Source of the DNA: Xiphydria camelus
Lineage: Eukaryota > Arthropoda > Insecta > Hymenoptera > Xiphydriidae
DNA: 64,000 nt
Assembly: GCA_963678675.1 (NCBI GenBank)
Contig: OY783199.1
Coordinates: 5,029,501-5,093,500, forward strand
Reading direction: 5' to 3'
Part shown: one piece after another, positions 39,581 to 51,500 of the stretch
Layout of the letters: each line of letters opens with the position of its first letter
Position numbering within the stretch: the first letter of the stretch is position 1
The notes under the pieces: generated by a model
The model's database searches: none
What the model saw: only the letters and a program-made list of their open reading frames with translations
What the model was told of the DNA's origin: nothing
Translations under genes and position numbers: made by a program

Positions 39581-42500
39581 CCGCTGCGCTGGTATCTATG
39601 ATATCCAGAATATATTCTTATTTTTAAACCTGGGAAACTCAGAATGTTTCTATTCTGAATCGTCCTGTAAAAGCAACGAGTACCCAAGGAAAGTTTCTAT
39701 AATTGTAATAAAAATCTCTTTATGAAATAGCATCTCATAGTTTTTTTGATTTGAGTGAATATTAATTTGATTTTAATGAAAGTTGATTTATTTCAACCGA
39801 ATATAAAACGATCGCTGGAAGTCTCTCGATTTATTTTCTGGCTTTCTAGTGCGATCACTTGTGCGGTAAGGGCAAACAGACGAGAAAAGTGACTTGCTAC
39901 AAGAAGACAAACAATAGGATCGAAGTCCTGGATGATTCAGCTTGCTCAGGGGAAGTTCCCGAAAATGAAAAGCCTTGCGAGATTAGACCCTGCATCGGCC
40001 TTGATTGGGTCGCATCCGATTGGAGTGGTGTAAGTTGATCATCTGACTGTATATCTATAGGTTTTATATTCTTCCACGTATATTATTAAGAGTTACGCTC
40101 TAATTTCTCTTTAATTACGTCCACCGGAAACCATTAATCGCGGTTTTTTTTGTTGATGGAACAGAAACCTAACAATAAACGATTCCTATGTTAACATTAT
40201 CCTCTCCTCGATCCTTTTCTTCATCATAACATAGTGAACCTCCGGTAACCGACGAGCATTTCTCTTATAGTGCAGTGACAAATGCGGCCTCACTCAAGAA
40301 ACCAGAACGGTGCATTGCGCCACTCAGGATGGCGAAGTGTATCCGGACGATAAGTGCAATTCCGAGTCGAAGCCGAACTTGACGAGAGAGTGCGACAACT
40401 CGCAAAACTGCCAATATCAGTGGTACGCCGCTCAATGGAGCGAGGTAGGCTCGATAATAATTTTCTTCCGCATTTTAAATATATAAATCCAGTGCGACTT
40501 GAACGCTTCGTTGCGTTTATTGCTCCCCACAGTGCTCCGCGAAATGCGGCTCGGGAATTCAGACGCGCAAAGTCTTCTGCGCCACTTTCTTGGAGGACGA
40601 AACGATGAAAAAGGTTCCCGATAACAAGTGCAAAGAAGAGAATAGATACGAAGATACTCAGAATTGCACCGCCGAGGTTGATGAATGCAAGGGCGAATGG
40701 TTTGCCGGACCCTGGAGCAAAGTAGGTGAAATTTACTCTATATAGAATATTTTTTGAAACTCAAATATTCTTCCGAATGTCGACGAACTTCTAGGGATCG
40801 ACGATTTCATGTCGGCTTTAATTTCGATCGGAGATGAAGCTTTCGGCCCTCGATTAATTGGTAATCTAATAACTATATTAATTGCTCGCAGTGTTCCAAA
40901 ACTTGCGGCGGTGGTGATACGTTCAGAAAAGTAGTCTGCCTAAAGGACAACGCTACCGTTTCATCCGACAATTGTGATGTGAACACAATAATGTTTGCGA
41001 TGGAAACATGTAACGAACAGCCCTGCGGCGATGGTAATTATCATTCGTCCAGGAATAAAACTTAAATTTCCAGAAACGAAAGTTAAATCTCAAATACTAC
41101 TTCGAATCTAGACGAAATTATACCAGTCGAACCGAGTCAGGCGAAGGTCCCCGTTGACGACAAGGAGGAGGAATGTGAAGAATACGAGGAGGACGACTTT
41201 GTTACATTCAATCCTAGCTTAGAAACCAGCGTAAGTAGAAAAGGATTGATTAAATCGACGCTTTTCGCTCGACGCTTAAACATAGAATACTGAAGAAATA
41301 TACATTTTTATTCATTTACAAACTTTTTCTAATATATATCGATTCATTGATAAATAATTCTTCGCGCCTCTTATATAACTATATCTACATATTATGTATA
41401 CATATGAGGCTCATGTCACACCCAACCCCTAATTACAAACAGGGAGAGACGGACGACGACGAAACCGGAATCACAGAAGCCTCTCCGCTGATCTCGCCTT
41501 TGAGCTCGAGTACTGTCGAAAGTACCGACGGCAGTACCGAGACCTCCTTCACGCAGGGCAGTAGCATCGACGATATGATGTTCAGCGACGCTAGTTACAC
41601 CAGCGAAGACGACGCGCTTTCAACGGATTCCGGCAGTGGTACTTCCAGTGGCGACGATGAACTGTCCTCGCTCTTCAGCGAATTCTCTACTGACATTCCC
41701 TTCACCTACGAGTCCACGTTGGAAGGTAGCGGTACTTCGCCGGATGATTTTAGCAGCAGCAGCGGCGTAACGGAAGAAGAAGTCTCGGAGGCTACCGATG
41801 TATCCGGCGGAAGTACCTCTTCCGGTGAGACGGGATCCGATGGTATGTGTATTTATCTTTCCTGAAAGAAATCACGATAACAGAGTTAATATTGCCTTCG
41901 TGGCCAACTTGTGCTATTTTACGGGAATAGCACAGAGCACCGTAAGAAGAGAAATATATTTCTTCCGGTTGGTCCTTGATACCTCCCACTGAGCGTAGCT
42001 CACGCTGCCCTGTTTCCACCCTCAGGAATGACCGAGGGATCTACGGAATCATCGTTAGGTTCTAGTCCCTGGACGGACTCTGCGGCTACGGACGAATCGA
42101 GCTCCGCTGGTACCGAGAATACGGAGGATACTTCTGGCAGTGAAACCACTGATGGTAGTACAGATACGACGTTAGATTCGGTAACGGATTCGAGCGTTAG
42201 TGCGAGTTCTGAGGACGCAACAGAATCGACGGACTCGACGCAGACCGAAACAACCGAATCTACGCCATCGAGTTCTACGGAAGAGACGGAAACAGTCACC
42301 ATTGAAACGGACACAACGGAAGAGACAGGTTCCACCGATGGCTCCACCATGAGCTCCGAAACGTCTGAGTCTTCCGGTAAGTAAAACGTTATAAAATTAG
42401 AAGCAATTTCAATTTATATACTTATCTATAATTATATAATCTATATTTATATAATTCCTCTACACAGAAGGAAGTTAAGTGAAAGAATTTCTTTTGCTAA

Positions 42501-45500
42501 CAAGAACTCGATCAGTTGTTCGCCATTTTTTTATTACCGAAAAGATTTTTTAAATTTCTAAGCAGCATCCACCGAGTCAAGTACCATCGAAGCTACTGGA
42601 GAAACTGACACTACAGACGAGACGGGAAGTACGACGGAATTAAGCAGCTCTGGAGAAACGACCGAAATAAGTGGCTCTACAGATTCCTCAGTGTCGACCA
42701 GCGAAAATGAGCTTTCCACGGAAATCTCGCCATCGGTAGATTCAAGCGCTTCTACTGATACATCCGGCGGAACGTCAGAATCAGGTGAAACGACAGAAGC
42801 CGGCCTCTCGACCGAATCCGGCGCAACCGCCGAGTCTGGCGAAACTGCGGAGTCCACGGAGTCCAGCGTCACGGCGGAATCTATATCTACCATCTTCGAA
42901 GAGACATCGGAATCTGAAATGACCACCGAAACGGGCGAGACGATTGTATCCGGTGGTTCTGACGTCACTACTGATGCAAGTGGAAGCACCGACGAGATGA
43001 CGGAGTCGGGTGTCACCGAGTCGACCGATGAGGACGGCCTCACCGGCAGAACTCACAGTGAGTTATTTATTTTCCTACGAGAAATATGAGAAGAGAAATC
43101 GTTCCTCATAAATTTCCCATCGGCCAGACAAAGTAGACGATCGCTTCTCCGAATAAACTGATAAAATAAAAACTTTTCTTCGCGATACTTCCTAGTCTCA
43201 GAATTCTGGACGACCATCAGCCCCGTCCAAGCAGCGATCACTAAAGAGCACACGCTCAAGAAATGCAAGCTAAAGAAGAAGAAGAAGAAGAGCTGCAGAG
43301 ACACCGAGTTCAATTGTTGCTATGACGGAATCACGGCGGCTGAAGGTCCCTTCGGCAAGGGTTGCCCGACACCCGAAACATGTAAAGAAACGGAATACGG
43401 TTGCTGTCCTGATGGGGTATCTCCGGCTGCTGGACCTAACAACGAAGATTGTCCAGATACGCACTGCGACGAATCTCTCTTCGGCTGCTGCCCTGATGGA
43501 ATCACCGCCGCAGAAGGCAACGATTTGGAGGGATGCACGAAGCCTTGCAATGAAACAGAGTAAGTACTCCTTTGAAAGTATAAGCTTTATTTTTAATTAG
43601 AAATTTTTTCCGAGCAAAATCATTTACTTTACATGGCAATATACTTTATTTGTCTCTTTAGATTCGGTTGTTGTCCGGATGGCGAAACACCAGCAACTGA
43701 TAAGAATAATATGGGTTGTTGCAATGTCACGGAACACGGATGCTGTCCCGACGGTATTAAACCAGCTTCAGGTCCAGACGGAAAAGGTGTATATTATTTT
43801 CTTTATCATTTATGTCCGAGAAATTTGTATAAATGTATGTATACGCGTGTCATTGCCCCGTTCTAAAATTATCTTCAAACGTTCGACCTTTTTACAATTG
43901 ATAAGGTTGTGAGGAAGAAGAAGCTACTTCCATCTCGCCTTCGACTGAAGAAATGGAGGTTATGGAAACCACTCCCGTACCGGAAGAATCGGAGAACTGC
44001 TCCAACTCGACCTTCGGCTGTTGTCCGGATGGCGAGAAAACAGCTACAGGAACTAACTTCGAAGGCTGTGGTGTCATCGACACCGAGAACTGCACCGCTT
44101 CCTACTTCGGATGTTGCCCCGATGGTGTTTCCGCAGGTATGCTTCAGAGAATCAAGGAAAATATAATATAATAATTACCAAAAAAAGAATTTCTTCATCT
44201 AAATATTCTTCGTAATAACAGCTCATATAAGCACTTCTTTATTTGTACATTTTACATCAGTTAGAGTGGTCGATTGATCGACTCTAGACATTTTAATTCT
44301 AATTCTACGAAATATCTCGAATTCCCTTGCGATTTCCTTGGTAAATGTCCAATTTTTCACGTCATTCCCCATCTCCCCCTCCAGCTCTCGGCCCGGATAA
44401 CTATGGTTGTCGCATGCCTTGCGAGAACTCCACGTACGGCTGCTGTGACGACAACTCGACGCCGGCTCACGGCCCGAACAAGGAAGGCTGTTGCTTATCC
44501 ACCCCGTACAAGTGTTGCCCCGACAACATCCTGCCGGCTCGCGGTCCAGACTTCTACGGCTGCGGCTGCCAGTACTCGAGATTCGGATGCTGCCCCGACA
44601 ACGCAACTACTGCTCGAGGACCCAACAACGAGGGCTGCGGATGCCAGTACACCGCCCACGGCTGCTGCCCCAACAGATTCACCCCGGCTGGCGGACCGAA
44701 CTTCGAAGGCTGTCCTTGCTACACCTATCAGTTTGGATGTTGCTCCGATGGCGTCACCATCGCCAAAGGACCTCACGGACAAGGTAAATACAATGAATTA
44801 TTCCCGTCTCGATTATTTCCAAGCCGGAAGCACGTCGACCACGTTCATTTTCGTGAAGGCTGCGGATGCGAGAACACGGAATTCAAGTGCTGCTCCGATG
44901 AGAGAACGCCGGCGAAAGGACCGAACTTTGCGGGCTGCACTTGCGACACCTCAAAGTACGGCTGCTGTCCAGACGGCGTTGAAGAAGCCCAGGGAGAAAA
45001 CTTCGAAGGCTGTCTCACAGTTCCATCGACTCCGGGTGCCGCTTGCGGTTTGGAACGGGACAGAGGACCCTGCCGCGACTTCACCGTCAAGTGGTTCTTC
45101 GATACGGAGTACGGAGGCTGCTCTCGTTTCTGGTACGGCGGCTGCGAGGGAAATGATAATCGCTTCAAGACCCAGGAAGATTGCAAAGAAGTCTGCGTTC
45201 AGCCCAAGGGACGCGGTAAGTGTGCTAATGATGAACTGTCGACTCGAATTATGATATTCAACGGTGTGGAATAGCGATTCACGGAAACTCATTTGTGCAT
45301 ACTGCAGATGCCTGCTACCTTCCAAAGATCGCTGGACCTTGCGAAGGTTACTACCCGACCTGGTACTTCGATTCTGGTAGAAAGCAGTGCGGTCAATTCG
45401 TCTACGGTGGATGTCTTGGAAACTCTAACAAATTTAAGACTCGAGAAGAATGCGAGGAACTGTGCGTGGTATCCGATGACGCTGGTGAGCGGGATTTTAA

Positions 45501-48500
45501 TATGATTTATTCGTTATATTTTCTGTTCGTTGCTTTAATTCGCGATCTTAAATAGATGTTGGTAAGTCAGATTTTAATACGATTGACTCATATTTTCCAT
45601 TCATTGCTTTAATCCATAATCTCAAATAGAAATATGAAGAGAAGAGAGATCTCCTGCTAATCGTGGAGATATTAATACCTGAGATTCTAATCAGTATTTG
45701 TCTCATTTTGTTCCACACAGATTCTTGCGACCAACCCAAAGAACCTGGTCTCTGCCAGGGTAACTTCACCAGATGGTATTTCAACAAGGATACTCAAATG
45801 TGCGAAAGATTTAATTACGGTGGTTGCAAGGGTAACAACAACAATTATCCGACCGAAGTTGCTTGCCATCAACAATGCCTACAGCCGGGTCGTCACCGCG
45901 GTAAGTTTTTATTACCACGTCAGCTCAAATATACGATTGTGGTGCATTTGAATTTTATCAAAACGGAGGATTGCTGCGAACTCGTAGTATCGCATGCACT
46001 TAAGTGCATTCTTTCTTTCGAAGCACACTTAAGTTTTGGGAAGGAAAATGGAATGCAATGATGTACAATACGTGTCGAGAGAGATATATTTTCTCCTTGG
46101 AAATTAATTGCGCGTACAATGCGCGAAATTTTCAGTAGATAAATATTGCAAGTCGGTGCGTGGTTTAAAAATTATAGAACTTGGTTGGGAAATAACAGGT
46201 ACGGAAATAGTTGAGAACAATTAATCAAACGAAATAACCTGCTCGATTCTGGCTGGTTTCATCAAACTTTAGCACATTTCGCACCTCAAAATGTAGCTTC
46301 GGTAAGGCAAACATTAATTAACATTTATAGATCCACTTAAAGTGTAATAACTTGAAACAACATTAATAATAAATAGAGTAAAAGTAATCCGAACTCATCA
46401 CAGTCCGAAGATTGATGAAACCAGCTCTATCTTTATTTTTCTCGTCCTTAGTTCAGATGATGGGATCTCATTTTAAATTAGAATTAGGTTCTCAATGAAA
46501 TAACACGCAGAAATAATGTATTAAGGCCTTATAACGTTAACTATAAACCGATACTCAGAACTCTAACAGGGTTGCGGAGATAGGCTGGACTATCCTAATC
46601 GATGCTTTTTCAGTAATACAGGATGTGTGCGCCCTGGAGAAAGAGCCCGGGCCATGCCCCGGCTCTTTGCTGCGCTGGTATTACGACGCGAAGCGTCAGT
46701 CTTGTAGGCAATTTGTTTACGGCGGTTGTAAAGGCAACGGCAATAAATTCCGAACGCGCGCTGCCTGCGAGCAGCGTTGTCCAGTTAGAGGTACAAAAAA
46801 TCTGAAATTGAAGTTGTCGAAATTGTTGGTGTTGGCAACTCTAACTGATCATCGGCGTCATTGATAACTGTTTACTTCAAATGGTGTTGGCTCAGTACGC
46901 AAATTGCATAGCTCACCGTCGCTCGATTATTTTGCGGCGTTTCATTCTAAATTCCAGAATGGGACACTGGAAAATAATGACTAACTTTATCGATGTACAT
47001 CGCCATTATTCTTATCGCCGTCGCTGCTTTACACGTGTCTTGCCGTAAATGTGTTACTTATCCGTTGCCTTTCTCGCAGTTTTATATTGGCATTTATTTC
47101 TTCAACGCACATATCGAAAAAAACTCATTCATTTAGATATCATTAGGTTCATAGAAATGAAGAAAAACTGGCTTATTACGCTCTCAGAAGACTTTTACTT
47201 TAAATGCAATTATCTCGTTAACCGTAAAATGTTTTTCACGATACTCAGTAGAATTTCGTGGCAAATATATCGCACGAAACAGCCTGGAGTTAGATATCGA
47301 CACTCTCTTAGTCTCCAATAACAGTATTGCTACAATTAATCAGTCATTAATGAACATTTTGTGGGAGAAGGTGCACTAAAAATAAGTTAGACGCACGCTA
47401 GAGTAATAATTTCTCATAATCGTATTTTGGTATTTAATTTAACTCTGCATGGTAACCATTAACGCGCAAACAGATTTTTGCACGCTGCCACGGACCGAGG
47501 GTAACTGCACAGAGAAGCACTCACGATGGTACTTTGATCAGTCGGAAAATCGCTGCATGCCATTCTATTACACCGGCTGCGGTGGTAATAGAAATAACTT
47601 TGACTCTAGGGAAGCATGCGAGACTGATTGCCCAACTAAAATCGGTAAGCTTCTAAATTTAAAGCAATATAACCAGTATGAGTAGTTTAATTTGAGAGAA
47701 AAATATATTGAAACCTGATCGATTGCGTTTAAGGTGATGAAAAATTATGAAACTCCTTTCCACGATCTTTATATTTTTGCTCTTACGAAAATCACGCATT
47801 TCTACACTTTCTTGTTGTATCGTTTCCTGTGTTTTGCGCAATTGTTGATAATGGAACATAAATAACACGTTTGAACGCGTCTGGCAATAAGTTCCGTTTA
47901 TCTAAAATTATTTTGAGAAGATACTTATTCCGTATTATTCGAGAATTATATACTCTCAAGATTAATTTAGGAAATAGTCGATTAGTCCCAAATACCTTAA
48001 CGGTTCCTAATTCCTATTCTCGGCAGAAGTCATGAGAGTTTTCGGGGCCATCCGACTTTCCCCTAGATAAACGAAGTTTATTCCATCATCGTATGACTCC
48101 AGAATTTCGTTACTTCACAGCCAGTTCTTATTTTCAAAATAAATAACGACTGTTTAGTACCGAAATCGCGAACTGAAGCAAAACGGGTTCATCGAAAACT
48201 GTTATTATTCTGAAAAACAGAGCAAGACATCTGTCTCCTTCCCGCACTGTTGGGCGAGTGCCACAATTACACCCAACGCTGGTACTACGATTCCTACGAG
48301 CAGCATTGCAGGCAATTTTACTACGGTGGTTGCGGTGGCAACGAGAACAACTTTGTCAGCGAACACGATTGCATCAACAGATGCAAGAACACCCTCAGTA
48401 CAGCAGCTCCCAGTGAACTGGACTTCAAGACTGGTAAAGCATCCCTTTATCATTTATCGCTGCCGTTACATAGATCATTTATATCACCTGCGACAGAGTA

Positions 48501-51500
48501 GTTCACACAACGCTTGCTGCACTTTGCAGAATACTGCTTCTTGCCCGATGACCACGGACCCTGTTCCGAAAACACCGTCAAGTGGTTCTACGATAGCAGG
48601 GATGGTATCTGCAAGCAGTTCAGTTACGGAGGCTGCCAGAGCAACGGCAACAAATTCAATTCCAGAGAAGAGTGCGAGTACCGTTGCGGCGAAGTGCAAA
48701 GTGAGCCGCAACTCCGATGCCTCTCGATATCATTCGATGACTATAAATATCCATGAGTCCCGCTCGAAATCGGCATTCATTACTTCCAGATCTCTGCAAC
48801 CTTCCGAAGGTCGTTGGTCCTTGCAACGGCTCAGTCGATCAGTATTACTACGACAAACAATCGGACTCCTGCTACGAATTCGACTACAGCGGTTGCCAGG
48901 GCAATAGAAATCGCTTCCCGGACAGAGACTCCTGCGAGAGACAGTGCAAAATAGGACCACGAAGCGACCCTCTGTTCAGAGAGGTCAACGAAACGCAACG
49001 AACTACTCAGCCAGTCGTACAGCCGACGGAGGTCATTCCTAGTAGCCCAATTTGTTCGGCACCCGTCGACGCTGGACCGTGCAACGGCGACGTCACTGCT
49101 TATTACTACGACGTCGTCTCGCATTCTTGCCAGGCGTTCATCTATGGCGGCTGCGAAGGAAACGCGAACAGATTCCAGACGGAGGAGCAGTGCCAGAGGC
49201 TCTGCGGAACATTCCGAGGACAAGGTATGCGCGAGATGATTCTATAATTTAATTTACAGTCCTGATCAAGAGCCTTCAATAGAGGCTCGCCGTCAAGAAC
49301 AAAAAAATCGAGCCGAAAGAGAGACTATATTTACTCCGCGTAATTTGTACGTACAAAGCGGTTTAATTTTACACGAAAAAAAGATCCTTAACCCTTATTG
49401 AACTCTGCATTGAACCATTTCATAAGATATCTGATAGCAGGTATATAATTTACCAAGATTATAACGATATCCTGTCTAATTTTCAAACAGTCATTAATAG
49501 CGATCGCGTTCGCGTTGCTTTCAGACGTGTGCAATCTGCCAATGGATAGCGGTATATGTCGAGGAGCTTTCCCCAAATTCTTCTATGACTCGGGCATTCG
49601 TGCCTGCCGCGAATTCAGCTACAGCGGTTGCGATGGCAACGCCAACAGATTTAGCACGATATCCGAATGCGAATCGGTCTGCATACACCACGAGGAACCT
49701 GCACCCAGTGGAAATGACACCGCGCTATCGCACCTGGGTGAGACATTGTTAATTAATCATTGTTTTTACTAATCATTTAATTAGTCCAACGATTGAACTT
49801 AGAAAAATACCATCCCATATGAGGCTAAACTTACTCGTTAGGAAAGAAACTTCAATCGCCATTATCTCATTATTTATGAACCTTTGGCGTGCATCGATAT
49901 AAAACTTTGTTGTAGATAAAAATGTAATCTTCAAAAAAGTATTATAGAAAATAAGCCAAAAGCCCATAATAATAATAATGATAATAAGATAAAGTGATTG
50001 AAGTTTCTTTCCTGGTGAGTGAATTTAGCCTCATAAAATATCAGGCATAAGAGTATTTCCGAGAATTTTTGTGCGTTGTCCCCGGTTACTTATCCGATTC
50101 GATCTCAGTCATAATGCCTGCGATAACAATGTCTTATGGTGTTGGTTTAGAAATCTGTAAAGAACCGGTGGATATTGGATCGTGCACGACCGGAAATTAC
50201 AGGCGATTCTACTTCGACGACGATCGCCAGACATGCATGCCGTTTGTTTACACCGGTTGTGGTGGCAATCGTAACAGATTCAAGACCTTTGAGTCTTGCA
50301 TTAATACTTGCTTTAGGAGTAAGTTAATTGGGATTGAAAGAAAATCTCATATGTGACTATTGCTCTCAAGTGAACTAATATCGTGCTTAAACTGTATAGG
50401 CTTGTCTCGTTTAAACATCGTTTTTACAGGTATCTCACGACCGGCTTCCGGTAACCGTGTAAATACTACACAGTAAAATCGTTCATACGTATATGAGGCA
50501 TTCTACGCCAATTCGGCCTCAAAATAATTCTTATGATATTTTTCACCTAAATAGAAATTGAGCCTCCTCGTAAAAAAATATTTATATTCTTAATATATAT
50601 TTCAATGTGTACTCTCGGTACACATATTTAATACCAAGCGAAGAAGAAGACGTCCGAAAAAATAATTATCCGCAAAGTTATAAGCGCGTTTCTCTCTACA
50701 ACGTTGTGACGTCATTGAAATGCAAGAGAGACGCACTTATGGCAAGTAACGAGTACGAGAGAATCAGACTTACAACACGATGACGTAGCTGCATTTTATA
50801 ATGTTCCCAGGCTCAAATAAGGGCGAAAATGAAAAATGAAAAAATACAAAGTGAATTATTTTACCTAAATTTTTCGAATTTACAATAAACAAAATGTTTG
50901 AGAACCGAATTCGGCTAGGAATTCGTAAGCATTTACTTGGTGGCCGAATTAGGATGGAATGACTCATTATGTATGCCATGAAAATCATCTTATGAATTAG
51001 TATGCCATGAAAATCATCACGACATGCATCATCAAGAAAGTCACAGTTTTATAAAACACACCTTTTATTTGATACAAAAAAATTTCTCTCATAGATTCTC
51101 TTTGAAACGAACCATTCATCATGCGTGTACATAATCATTATTTCGCTGTGTATATTCGCAAAAACACCTAAGTCACATGTACATATATTTATTTCTCCAT
51201 TCGTACCCGTATTTCTTAATCATTATTCACGCTCTATTTTAAATCTAACGAGTATTTGAACATCTTTTCATTATTCATCCATTCCTACAGCGAGCAACGA
51301 AATAGACGTGGGTTCCGGACACGAGCCAAGGGATCCTTGCGCCGAGGCTCGCGAGGAGTGCAAGATCATCCGTTGCCCTTACGGAACGGAAGCCTTCGTC
51401 GACAGTCAGGATTGTGAGCGCTGCAGATGCGTCGATCCCTGCAGGACGACAGTCTGTCCCGAAGGTACCATGTGCGCCATTACCCTGGTGGCTAGCGGGG

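Noticed and set aside
42461..42480. Earlier splice acceptor (TACACAG) before the third mucin-like exon
   Set aside because: In the required phase it reaches TAA after two codons.
43273..43292. AAG run as a microsatellite error
   Set aside because: It lies inside a well-supported exon and encodes a lysine run in frame; no frameshift follows.
46614..46624. Second AG acceptor at 46620-46621 before Kunitz 4
   Set aside because: It gives the wrong phase; the AG at 46612-46613 keeps the frame.
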